Positions 1 through 7,130 of a stretch of 10,262 nt of DNA are shown in pieces. The notes under the pieces are model-generated. The model saw only the letters and a program-made list of their open reading frames with translations. It did not search any database and was not told where the DNA came from. The DNA is from Prevotellaceae bacterium (GTDB lineage Bacteria > Bacteroidota > Bacteroidia > Bacteroidales > UBA932), in contig JAIRLF010000041.1 of NCBI GenBank assembly GCA_031259655.1, positions 1 to 10,262 on the forward strand, given 5' to 3'. Position numbers and translations under genes: made by a program. Each line of letters begins with the position of its first letter. The stretch's first letter is position 1.

Positions 1-84
1 TTTGGGCGTATATATGCAAATTCGGGATAATTATATTGATTGAGGTCAGGAAATCTGATGTTTCTTTATCTGTTTTTCATGTCA

Positions 85-92
85 CAAATATA
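85..92 (-). promoter_or_regulatory. Possible divergent -7 promoter element
   Basis: On the minus strand the bases read TATATTTG, an exact fit to the Bacteroidota -7 consensus TAnnTTTG. It would drive transcription leftward, out of the window. The nearest TTG upstream (108-106) is only 13 bases away, too close for a normal -33 element. No minus-strand ORF with an ATG begins between it and the window edge; the ATG at 80-78 hits a stop after four codons. It may serve a gene starting to the left, or be chance in A/T-rich DNA. Confidence 0.2.
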
Positions 93-177
93 ATGCTTTT
101 CCATACAATTCCCGGTAGAACCTACTGTTAAAAGTTATAATACGAGAGAAAGAATAACGATTCTCAATAAAATGAAT

Positions 178-185
178 TATCTTTG
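178..185 (+). promoter_or_regulatory. Promoter -7 element of the AAA-ATPase gene
   Basis: TATCTTTG is an exact match to the Bacteroidota TAnnTTTG element and lies 49 bases before the ATG at 235, leaving a leader of roughly 40 bases. No good TTG is visible 17-20 bases upstream, so the -33 part is weak or absent. Bases 1-177 otherwise hold nothing I can recognise as a gene. Confidence 0.6.
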
Positions 186-234
186 CACCAAAATTATTTT
201 TTGAAAAAATGTAAACAAATAAGACATCAATATC

Positions 235-1797
235 ATGAAAAAGTTACCGTTAGGAACGCAATCGTTCGAAAATTTACGTAAAACAGACTGTGTATATGTA
301 GATAAAACCGAAAATATTCACAGGCTCATATCGGAAGGAAGGATTTATTTTCTGTCGCGTCCGCGCCGGTTCGGGAAGTCGCTTCTGATAAGCACATTGG
401 ATGCATTGTTCAGGGGGCGGAGAGAATTGTTCGAGGGTCTTTATATTTACAACAATTGGAACTGGTCGCAACAGTATCCGGTTATCCGTATAGACTGGAC
501 GCGCATCAATCATTCTACACTGGAAGAAATGAAAAGCAGTTTATGCAACTATTTGCGCAACATTGCAAAGGAATATCAAGTAACGCTTGAAGGAGAAACA
601 GCTATCGACTATTTCAACAACTTGATTCACACTCTATGTAATCAAACCGGCAAAAATGTCGTCATACTGATAGACGAATACGACAAGCCGGTAACAAGTC
701 ATCTGTTCGACCCCGACTTGGATGTTATTCGCAGAGCGGTACACGATTTTTATCAGGTGATGAAAGCCGTCGATGAATATTTGCAATTCGTTTTTATTAC
801 CGGAGTATCAAAATTTTCGGGGCTGTCGGTTTTTTCGGCGTTGAACAATCTTACCGACATCACTTTAGACAAGCAATTCGCTTCTATCTGCGGATATACG
901 CAGGAAGAATTAGAAAGTAATTTTTCCGATTATATTGACGCAGCCTCCAAATATTTGGAAATGACAAAGGAAAAAATCATGGATGCCGTACGTTACCGGT
1001 ACAACGGTTACACCTGGGATGGAAAAACTTCCGTATATAATCCGTATTCTACAATGAATTTTTTCAGAAACAGGGAATTGATTGATTACTGGTTTGCTAC
1101 CGGTACTCCCACCTTCCTGATAGATATTATTCAACGCCGAAACAATCCGAATATAGTAATGGAAAACATAGCCGTCGACAACAGTGTATTCCAAGGATAT
1201 AATCCTCCGGATATAAACGAAATACCTTTGCTGTTTCAAACCGGTTATTTGACAATCAAACAGAAAGAACGGGTCGACATGATTCCGCGTTACGTGCTTG
1301 GCATGCCGAATATGGAAGTAAACAACGCGTTCATGACATGTTTGCTGGAAGCCTACGGCAAATATCAAAGCTACGAGATTGGAAACTTGCGCAAAATAAT
1401 GGAAACACAAATAATCACCTGCGACGAAGCCGGTTTCGCGCGCAGTCTCGAAGCGATGGTTGCCACCGTCCCGTACGAAATCCACAAAACCGACGAAGCG
1501 TATTATCATTCGATGATGCTGATATGGATGCGTTTGCTCGGCTTCAATATCCACGGCGAGACCTCAAATAATTTCGGTCGTGCCGACGCTGTCTGGGAAC
1601 AGCCCGGGGTAACCGTTGTCGCCGAAATAAAATATCATGCCGAAACAAAAATCGATACCCTCCTTAACGAGGCAATGAAACAGATTCACGACCGACGATA
1701 TTACAATCAATATCTTGGAAAAGTTATTCTCCTGGGCATCGCTTTTTCGGGGAAAAACGTCGGATGCAGGATTTTAGAGTTAAGAGTTAAGAGTTAA
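235..1797 (+). CDS. AAA-ATPase-like / PD-(D/E)XK nuclease-like protein
   Basis: The 520-residue protein has the layout of the large, poorly characterised family that pairs a predicted AAA-ATPase domain (PF09820) with a C-terminal PD-(D/E)XK nuclease-like domain (PF08011/DUF1703). The N-terminus carries the family's opening motif (LPLGTQSFENLR, residues 4-15). The P-loop is RPRRFGKS at 42-49, and Walker B is VVILIDEYD at 142-150. A sensor-like ITGVSKFS follows at 188-195. Near the C-terminus the nuclease-like residues are E442, D451 and E464-x-K466, so both sites look intact. There is no signal peptide or membrane segment, so it should be cytoplasmic. The substrate is unknown; a nucleic-acid role is inferred from the domains only. 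Such genes often occur as many scattered paralogues in Bacteroidales. The last codons and stop lie inside a 7-bp tandem array, so the C-terminal residues LRVKS are probably repeat-derived. The family assignment is firm, the function is not. Confidence 0.9.
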   Translation: MKKLPLGTQSFENLRKTDCVYVDKTENIHRLISEGRIYFLSRPRRFGKSLLISTLDALFRGRRELFEGLYIYNNWNWSQQYPVIRIDWTRINHSTLEEMKSSLCNYLRNIAKEYQVTLEGETAIDYFNNLIHTLCNQTGKNVVILIDEYDKPVTSHLFDPDLDVIRRAVHDFYQVMKAVDEYLQFVFITGVSKFSGLSVFSALNNLTDITLDKQFASICGYTQEELESNFSDYIDAASKYLEMTKEKIMDAVRYRYNGYTWDGKTSVYNPYSTMNFFRNRELIDYWFATGTPTFLIDIIQRRNNPNIVMENIAVDNSVFQGYNPPDINEIPLLFQTGYLTIKQKERVDMIPRYVLGMPNMEVNNAFMTCLLEAYGKYQSYEIGNLRKIMETQIITCDEAGFARSLEAMVATVPYEIHKTDEAYYHSMMLIWMRLLGFNIHGETSNNFGRADAVWEQPGVTVVAEIKYHAETKIDTLLNEAMKQIHDRRYYNQYLGKVILLGIAFSGKNVGCRILELRVKS

Positions 1798-1807
1798 GAG
1801 TTAAGAG
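1774..1807 (+). repeat. Tandem heptad array (TTAAGAG) spanning the stop codon
   Basis: One imperfect unit (TTAGAG, 1774-1779) precedes four perfect TTAAGAG copies (1780-1807). The stop codon of the AAA-ATPase gene (TAA, 1795-1797) lies within the third perfect copy. Because 7 is not a multiple of 3, successive copies put TAA in different frames: 1781, 1788, 1795 and 1802 cover all three plus-strand frames. TTAA is its own reverse complement, so the minus strand is also stopped in every frame. A related but degenerate array lies at 9903-9923. Confidence 0.95.
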
Positions 1808-1858
1808 TGGATGAATTATTATCAATAAATATTAAACGTTAAATATATTAAGTACAAC

Positions 1859-3595
1859 ATGAAGAAAGTAATTTTATTTTTATCCGTATTAATAATCGGA
1901 TGCGCGCCAAAAATGGCGGAAAAAGAATGTAACACATTTGCCGAAAACGCCGACCCTCACCCCGATACGGCGGTATGGCGTTCGACAGGTTTTAACGTTT
2001 CGTTTGGTTCTGTGAATACTCGTTACGCCAAGTATAAAGAACCCGATATTGCGATTACGAAATCGCAGAAACTCTACGCATGGAAGGGCGAACGCGTTTC
2101 GGCGCAAATCCTCGTGTGGACTTCGACGCCTTTGTCCCAGATAGAATGTTGCGTGCAGGAGTTGAAATCGCCCGTAGCGGTTATTCCTGCCGAGGCTGTG
2201 CAGGCGCGTTTTGTTCGATATACTTTGACCGACGTTTTCGGAGGAGGATGCGGCTGGCGTAAAGCCGGCGAACTGCCTGTGTCTTTGACCGGCGACATGC
2301 TCGACAATATCGAATGTATCGACATGGAAGCCAAAAGCCTTCGTCCCGTATGGATAAGCATCGACGTGCCCGATTCCGCAACTGCCGGCGTTTATAAGGG
2401 CGATATTAAAGTGTACGCACGCGGCAAACGTCCCGAAACGCTGACGGTCGAACTCGAAGTCGCGCCGAAAACGCTGCCGCCCGCTTCGCAATGGCGCTAT
2501 CATCTCGATTTGTGGCAACATCCTTCGGCTGTGGCGCGAATACAGAATCTCAAAGTCTGGAGCGACGAACATTTCGACGCCCTGCGTCCTGTGATGAAAA
2601 TGCTTGCCGACGCCGGTCAAAAAGTCATCACGGCTACTCTTAACAAAGACCCTTGGAATCACCAATGTTACGACGCTTACGAAGATATGATTCGCTGGAC
2701 GAAAAACGAAGACGGCTCGTGGTCATACGACTACGCGGTCTTCGATAAATGGGTCAATCTCATGTTGAATCTTGGCATCAAAAACATGATTAACTGCTAT
2801 TCGATGGCTCCATGGAACAACGAACTGCATTATAAAGACGCAAAATCGGGCGAAATGATAACCGTCAAAGCCGACCCCGGCACAAAGGATTTTATCGAAA
2901 TGTGGAGCCCTTTCCTCAAAGATTTTGTGAAACATCTTCGCGAAAACAAATGGCTGGAGATTACAAATATAGCGATGGACGAACGTTCGCCCAAAGTGAT
3001 GGACGAAATACTCGGACTGTTAAAGAAAGTTGCACCGGAGTTAGGCGTCGCGCTCGCCGACAATCATCAAAGCTATAAACGGTATGCGTACATACGCGAT
3101 TTGTGTGTGGAAGTCAGTTCGGTTCCCGATTCCGCAGATATGGCTTATCGCAAAGCCAATGGCTTGAACACAACGTATTATGTTTGCTGCGCACATCGAT
3201 TTCCGAATATGTTTACATTTTCCGACCCTGCGGAAGCGGTCTACGCGGCATGGTGTGCAAAAGCAAACGGGTTCGACGGCTTTCTGCGATGGGCATACAA
3301 TTCGTGGGTCGAAAATCCGGTGATGGATTCCCGTTTCATATCATGGCCATCGGGCGACACTTTCATCGTCTATCCCGAAGCGAGAAGTTCAATACGTTTC
3401 GAACGTTTAATCGAAGGCATTCAAGACGTCGAAAAACTTTCGCAGCTAATCGCCGAACTCGAACAGCAGAAAACTCCCGAAGCGAAAACAAAACTGAAAT
3501 CCATATTCGCGACTTTGGAACAGTTTAAAACATCCGTCAAACCGGATAATATCGAGTCTATGCTCGAACAGGCAAAAATGATATTCAGACAGTGA
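1859..3595 (+). CDS. GH123/DUF4091-like glycoside hydrolase lipoprotein
   Basis: The 578-residue protein begins with a lipoprotein signal peptide, MKKVILFLSVLIIGC, with the lipobox cysteine at residue 15, so it should be anchored in the periplasm or at the outer membrane. Residues about 45-205 look like the beta-sandwich domain that precedes the catalytic barrel in this family. Residues about 210-535 resemble the GH123-type barrel. An adjacent acid pair, D374-E375 in IAMDERS, sits where GH123 beta-N-acetylgalactosaminidases place their Asp-Glu catalytic pair for substrate-assisted hydrolysis. The C-terminal block WPSGDTFIVYP followed by SSIRFERLIEGIQDVEKL (496-528) is the characteristic DUF4091 signature. 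A helical tail, probably a short coiled coil, closes the protein. N-acetylhexosaminidase activity, for example on host or bacterial glycans, is therefore plausible, but the substrate is unproven. The ATG at 1859 fits the signal peptide. No clear -7 element lies in the 61 bases upstream, so readthrough from the preceding gene is possible. Its stop overlaps the start of the next gene. Confidence 0.85.
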   Translation: MKKVILFLSVLIIGCAPKMAEKECNTFAENADPHPDTAVWRSTGFNVSFGSVNTRYAKYKEPDIAITKSQKLYAWKGERVSAQILVWTSTPLSQIECCVQELKSPVAVIPAEAVQARFVRYTLTDVFGGGCGWRKAGELPVSLTGDMLDNIECIDMEAKSLRPVWISIDVPDSATAGVYKGDIKVYARGKRPETLTVELEVAPKTLPPASQWRYHLDLWQHPSAVARIQNLKVWSDEHFDALRPVMKMLADAGQKVITATLNKDPWNHQCYDAYEDMIRWTKNEDGSWSYDYAVFDKWVNLMLNLGIKNMINCYSMAPWNNELHYKDAKSGEMITVKADPGTKDFIEMWSPFLKDFVKHLRENKWLEITNIAMDERSPKVMDEILGLLKKVAPELGVALADNHQSYKRYAYIRDLCVEVSSVPDSADMAYRKANGLNTTYYVCCAHRFPNMFTFSDPAEAVYAAWCAKANGFDGFLRWAYNSWVENPVMDSRFISWPSGDTFIVYPEARSSIRFERLIEGIQDVEKLSQLIAELEQQKTPEAKTKLKSIFATLEQFKTSVKPDNIESMLEQAKMIFRQ

Positions 3596-4719
3596 AAAAA
3601 ACTTTATACCTTATATCGTTATTTCTCGTCGTCGCCTGCGGCGCTAAACAAAAGCACAGCAAACCGCAGGGCGGCGGCGAAATTTATAAACCCAAGTATG
3701 CAAATGGATTTTCGCTGGCACGTTCGGGCGATGCAACGATTCTCCGAGTTACCGACCCGTGGCAATTTGCATCGGAGGTGGAGTTCAACTATCTCCTCTC
3801 GCCAAATGCTTCGCCGAAGGCGCTTAACGAAATAAAAATCCCCGTGACAAAGGCTATTTGTATGTCCACAACACACGTAGCGTTTATTTCCGCACTGAAA
3901 CAGACTTCGTCAATAACGGGAATATCGGGACTCAGGCACGTCTCCGATTCGACGGTGATAGCTCTGGGCAAAGCGAACAAAATAGTCGATGTCGGTTACG
4001 ACTCGAACTTGTCGTACGAACTGATTTTTTCGCTTAAGCCCGACGTTGTGTTCGCATACGGTGTGCGCGGCGAATTTGCAGTTATCGAAAAAAAACTGAA
4101 CGAATTAGGCGTTAAAGTCGTGTATTTCGGCGAATACATGGAAGATACTCCATTAGGTAAAGCCGAATGGATAGTGGCAATGTCGGCGTTTTTTGCCGGA
4201 CAGCAACACGCTGAAGAGATTTTTCAACGAATAGAAACAGATTATCTCAACGCTGCAAATATGACGCTCAACGTTGAATATAAACCTAAGGTGATGTTCA
4301 ACGTGCCTTACAAAGATACATGGTATCTCCCGGGAACAAAGAGCTATATGGTGAAATTTGTCAACGACGCCGGCGCCGAATATATCTACCCCGAAAACGA
4401 GGGTCGAAACAGCTATCCGATGAGTATCGAAAAAGCTTACAGCATCGCTCAAAACGCCGATTTCTGGCTTATCGGAAACTCCTCGAAATCGCTAACCGAA
4501 CTGAAAAATGTCGATGCAAGAATGTCTGATATCCCTGCCTTCAAAAAACAAAGAATATACAACAGCAACCTGCGCGCAAACGACTATGGCGACGACTTTT
4601 GGGAATCCGGAATCGTGAAACCAAACCTTATCCTGAAAGATTTGATAAAAATATTCCACCCCGAACTCGTTCCCGAACATGAACTGTACTACTATAGAGA
4701 ATTGAAAAATACTAATTAG
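3592..4719 (+). CDS. ABC-transporter periplasmic substrate-binding lipoprotein (BtuF/FhuD type)
   Basis: The 375-residue protein has a lipoprotein signal, MKKTLYLISLFLVVAC, with the acylated cysteine at 16. The rest fits the two-lobed periplasmic binding protein fold that handles ferric siderophores, haem or cobalamin (PF01497): TKAICMSTTHVAFISAL (86-102), ITGISG, SLKPDVVFAYG (147-157), then LGVKVVYFGEYMEDTPLGKAEW (172-193). Glutamates E192 (KAEW) and E338 (DFWESG) are in the places where BtuF-like proteins carry the acidic residues that dock onto the permease. The ligand cannot be named from sequence. The start is GTG at 3592; it overlaps the upstream TGA as GTGA, and the signal peptide begins exactly there, so translational coupling to the glycosidase is likely. 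No FecCD-type permease, ATPase or TonB-dependent receptor is adjacent; the next gene is a phosphatase with its own promoter. The transporter partners must be encoded elsewhere. Confidence 0.85.
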   Translation: MKKTLYLISLFLVVACGAKQKHSKPQGGGEIYKPKYANGFSLARSGDATILRVTDPWQFASEVEFNYLLSPNASPKALNEIKIPVTKAICMSTTHVAFISALKQTSSITGISGLRHVSDSTVIALGKANKIVDVGYDSNLSYELIFSLKPDVVFAYGVRGEFAVIEKKLNELGVKVVYFGEYMEDTPLGKAEWIVAMSAFFAGQQHAEEIFQRIETDYLNAANMTLNVEYKPKVMFNVPYKDTWYLPGTKSYMVKFVNDAGAEYIYPENEGRNSYPMSIEKAYSIAQNADFWLIGNSSKSLTELKNVDARMSDIPAFKKQRIYNSNLRANDYGDDFWESGIVKPNLILKDLIKIFHPELVPEHELYYYRELKNTN

Positions 4720-4723
4720 TGTC

Positions 4724-4804
4724 TGCCCGAAAACTGTAGTTCAGAAGAGTAGGCGACTATACTCCGAGCTGCGCCTGCGGCTTGCTCGGGGTTATTGCCG
4801 GGCA
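4724..4804. repeat. Structured intergenic element (nested inverted repeats), possible terminator or dispersed repeat
   Basis: Six outer bases TGCCCG (4724-4729) pair with CGGGCA (4799-4804). Inside, ACTCCGAGC (4761-4769) pairs with GCTCGGGGT (4784-4792), nine pairs with one G-U. The 14-base loop has a further GCC/GGC pairing (4773-4775 with 4779-4781). A weaker TAGT/ACTA pairing (4737-4740 with 4756-4759) would complete a three-way junction. A run of six T follows only after a gap (4813-4818), so it is not a textbook intrinsic terminator, though it may end transcription of the upstream lipoprotein pair. G/C-rich blocks of this kind recur between genes in some Bacteroidales genomes, but copy number cannot be judged from one window. 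Confidence 0.5.
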
Positions 4805-4828
4805 TGAAATAATTTTTTAGTACTTTCG
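4795..4828 (+). promoter_or_regulatory. Promoter of the HAD phosphatase gene
   Basis: TACTTTCG at 4821-4828 matches the Bacteroidota -7 element TAnnTTTG at all but one base. A TTG at 4795-4797 lies 23 bases upstream as a possible -33. The ATG at 4849 follows 20 bases after the box, giving a short leader. The -33 element falls inside the right side of the structured element, so folding there and promoter use could interfere. Confidence 0.5.
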
Positions 4829-4848
4829 CCGCCTGAAATTACAGATAA

Positions 4849-5508
4849 ATGGATAAAAAATATAAGGCAATTATTTTCGATTTGGATGGAACGCTGATAA
4901 ATTCCATACCCGACATTGCTGATTCGATGAACGAAGTCCTGTCGCGATATGGCTATCCGCAATATAATTATAATCAGTATAAATATTTTGTCGGCAATGG
5001 GATAAGGCGGCTTGTGGAAAGATGTGTTCCACCCGAATATTCTACTCTCGAAAACGTCGAAAACATTTTCCGCACGATGATTGAGGTTTACACTGATAAT
5101 TGTTTAAACAAGACCGTTGTGTACGACGGTATTCCCGAATTGTTGGACGGTTTGACCGCCAGACGGGTAAAGATGGCGATACTGTCGAACAAAACCGACA
5201 GTATCACGCAACAAATATGCAATAAATTGTTTTACAACAGGCATTTCGATATTGTTCTCGGTTCGACGAGCAATTTTCCCAAAAAGCCGAATCCTCAATC
5301 GGCTTTTTATATAGCTAAAAACCTTTCCGTTTCACCCGAAGAAGTTTTTTATCTGGGAGACACAAGCATTGACATGGAAACGGCTTGTGCGGCGGGATTT
5401 TTCGCGGCAGGAGCATTTTGGGGATTTCGTCCTGCGGACGAATTGCGCAGTTTCGGAGCAAAATTTATTGCAAACACTCCCGCTGATTGTTTGCAATTCT
5501 TTCGCTAA
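4849..5508 (+). CDS. HAD-superfamily phosphatase, phosphoglycolate phosphatase-like
   Basis: The 219-residue cytoplasmic protein carries all four HAD motifs. Motif I is FDLDGTL (10-16), with nucleophile D11 and acid/base D13. Motif II is ILSNK with S113. Motif III is the KKP lysine at about 146, and motif IV is GDTSIDMETA (170-179), with Mg2+-binding D171 and D175. The helical cap between residues about 18 and 85, and the INSIPDI sequence right after motif I, are typical of the Gph/PGMB-like C1-cap subfamily, and the length is normal for it. Phosphoglycolate is the best-guess substrate, but related members hydrolyse other small phosphates or pyrophosphate, so the name is provisional. It is a single-gene unit with its own promoter, convergent with rpoN. 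The start codon is the first one available after the promoter. Confidence 0.88.
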   Translation: MDKKYKAIIFDLDGTLINSIPDIADSMNEVLSRYGYPQYNYNQYKYFVGNGIRRLVERCVPPEYSTLENVENIFRTMIEVYTDNCLNKTVVYDGIPELLDGLTARRVKMAILSNKTDSITQQICNKLFYNRHFDIVLGSTSNFPKKPNPQSAFYIAKNLSVSPEEVFYLGDTSIDMETACAAGFFAAGAFWGFRPADELRSFGAKFIANTPADCLQFFR

Positions 5509-5522
5509 TTGCGAATTATCAG

Positions 5523-5543
5523 GCGTCGGTTTTTGCCCGACGC
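5523..5543. terminator. Hairpin between convergent gph-like and rpoN genes
   Basis: GCGTCGG (5523-5529) pairs with CCGACGC (5537-5543) around a 7-base loop, a perfect seven-pair stem 15 bases past the phosphatase stop codon. No T-run follows on either strand, so it is not a canonical rho-independent terminator. Position between convergent genes makes a transcript-end or mRNA-stabilising role plausible for the phosphatase mRNA; it lies 116 bases beyond the rpoN stop. Confidence 0.4.
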
Positions 5544-5576
5544 AGTGTTGCGCGCGTCTCAAAACATCCTGTTCGT

Positions 5577-5669
5577 GTGTCGCTTACGAAAAGCGTCAAC
5601 TGTGAGCGGAAGAAAGGAATAATGCGCGTCATCGTAACTCCCGATTCAAAACTCGTCCTCACAGTTCCC
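5577..5669 (+). pseudogene. Possible remnant of a YgjP/COG1451-like protein N-terminus
   Basis: In one plus-strand frame this stretch encodes RKKGIMRVIVTPDSKLVLTV followed by P (roughly 5610-5669). That resembles the N-terminal signature of YgjP-like (COG1451/DUF45) zinc hydrolases, where an R-x-R-K segment precedes alternating hydrophobics, then TP-(D/E)-G-x-hydrophobics-P. The resemblance stops where the frame runs antisense into the 3' end of rpoN. There is no HExxH catalytic site and no room for the remaining 150-200 residues. If real, it is a truncated relic. The match is short and judged by eye, so chance is a serious alternative. Confidence 0.22.
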
Positions 5670-7092
5670 GTCTCATTCTTGCCACGGGGATATTCAATTT
5701 TTCCCTGTATTTGGCAATTGTTCGGCGGGCGATAATAAATCCTCTGTCTTTGAGTATTTCTCTTATTTCGTCGTCTTTTAGAGGATTTTGTTTATTTTCT
5801 TTTTCGATACTTTCCAAAATAATATTTTTCACCTCTCTGATAGAGACCTCGCCGGCATCGGACAGAATACCTTCCGAAAAGAAGAATCGCAGAGAAAAAA
5901 TTCCCCAATCGCACTGCACATATTTGCTGTTCACGACACGCGAGACCGTAGAAACGTCCAGGTCTGTCATTTCCGCTATATCTTTCAAAATCATAGGACG
6001 GAGGTCGTTTTCGTCGCCGGTTTTAAAATATTCCGTTTGGAAATCCAAGATAGCATACATTGTACTCAGCAGAGTTTCGTGTCGTTGTTTAATAGAATCG
6101 ATAAACCACTTTGCCGACTCGATTTTCTGTTTCACGAAACTGAGCGTCTCCCTGTCTTTCGGAGAGAGTTTGCGTTTGGACGAATAACTGCTAATCATCT
6201 CCGAATAATCCTTATTAAGACGCAGTTCGGGGATATTGTACGAATTAAGAGAGAGTTCGAGTTTGCCGTTTTTATATTCGAGAATGAAGTCGGGGATAAT
6301 CTGTTGAGCCTGTTCTACAAACGCATTTTCGTATCCTGTTCCCGGCTTGGGATTGAGTTTCAAGATTTCGCGTATGACGTTCTTCAGTAAATCTTCGCTA
6401 ATTCCGAGTTTCAACAGTATTTTTGCATAATGCTTTTTCGAAAAATCCTCAAAATATTCGTCAATAATAATTTGGGCAGTTTGAATTTCTTTTGTTTGTT
6501 CTTTGTTTCTCAACTGTATAAGCAGGCATTCCTGCAAAGTTCTTGCTCCGATTCCCGGAGGGTCGAACGTTTGGATGATATGCAATATCTCTTCAAGTTC
6601 GTTTTTGGTCGATTCGATTCCTATTTTGAAAGCGATATCATCGGTTATCGACAGCAGGTCGCGTCGCAAGTAACCGTCATCGTCGATGCTGCCGATTATA
6701 AACGAGCCCAAAGTGCGTTTTCTGTCGTCGATATTCTGAAACGCAAGTTGTTCTTCCAGCATTTGTTGCAAGCCGTCCGAATTGCTCATTGTCGAATACT
6801 CCTTGCGTTCGTCTTTCGGATTATTGTTTATTGACGTTTTATAGTTCGGCGTATCGTCGTCGTTCATATAATCCGCCAAAGACAATTCTCCATCGTCGCC
6901 GCTATCATCGGCAATCTCAGCCGGTTGCTCATCTACAGGCGACTCTTTTTCCTCCAAAACCGGATTTTCTTCCAGTTCTTTTTTAATACGCTGTTCTAAC
7001 TGTATCAACGGCAGCTCAAGCAGTTTAATTGTTTGAATCTGCAAGGGAGATATCTTCTGTAACAGCCTTTGTCGTAAACTTTGTTTTAACAT
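5659..7092 (-). CDS. rpoN: RNA polymerase sigma-54 factor
   Basis: The 477-residue protein is a full-length sigma-54. Region I, the glutamine- and leucine-rich activator-responsive segment, is at 1-45 (LRQRLLQKISPLQIQTIKLL). An acidic region II linker follows at about 46-100. The core-binding domain covers about 105-300 and includes the FDPPGIGARTLQECL block (176-190). The helix-turn-helix lies at about 366-392 (ILKDIAEMTDLDVSTVSRVV). The diagnostic RpoN box ARRTIAKYRE at 455-464 contacts the -24 promoter element. It needs AAA+ enhancer-binding proteins to open promoters; none is encoded here. It starts 38 bases after the citrate synthase stop, with no convincing promoter between, so it is probably transcribed with icd and gltA. 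It ends head-on against the phosphatase gene. Confidence 0.97.
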   Translation of the reverse strand: MLKQSLRQRLLQKISPLQIQTIKLLELPLIQLEQRIKKELEENPVLEEKESPVDEQPAEIADDSGDDGELSLADYMNDDDTPNYKTSINNNPKDERKEYSTMSNSDGLQQMLEEQLAFQNIDDRKRTLGSFIIGSIDDDGYLRRDLLSITDDIAFKIGIESTKNELEEILHIIQTFDPPGIGARTLQECLLIQLRNKEQTKEIQTAQIIIDEYFEDFSKKHYAKILLKLGISEDLLKNVIREILKLNPKPGTGYENAFVEQAQQIIPDFILEYKNGKLELSLNSYNIPELRLNKDYSEMISSYSSKRKLSPKDRETLSFVKQKIESAKWFIDSIKQRHETLLSTMYAILDFQTEYFKTGDENDLRPMILKDIAEMTDLDVSTVSRVVNSKYVQCDWGIFSLRFFFSEGILSDAGEVSIREVKNIILESIEKENKQNPLKDDEIREILKDRGFIIARRTIAKYREKLNIPVARMRREL

Positions 7093-7130
7093 TATGTTTT
7101 TTCAAATAAAAGGTTTTTTATATTAACAAT

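Noticed and set aside
156..182. A/T-rich imperfect inverted repeat resembling a Fur box upstream of the AAA-ATPase gene
   Set aside because: Only about 6 of 11 positions are symmetric, and the gene has no iron-related role that I can see.
910..1554. Minus-strand frame of 214 codons opposite the AAA-ATPase gene
   Set aside because: The sense frame has clear Walker and nuclease motifs; the antisense product has no motif, promoter or plausible start context.
1889..2665. Long minus-strand frame of 258 codons opposite the glycosidase gene
   Set aside because: It is a mirror of a well-supported coding frame, has no recognisable domain, and its composition (rich in R, F, H) is typical of antisense shadows.
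5788..6390. Plus-strand 200-codon frame inside rpoN
   Set aside because: It lies entirely opposite confident sigma-54 domains and overlaps another open frame, as expected for shadow frames.
7103..7129. Possible internal promoter before rpoN (minus-strand TTTATTTG with TTG 16 bases upstream)
   Set aside because: The -7 box has a mismatch at the important A, and it would leave almost no leader before the rpoN ATG at 7092.
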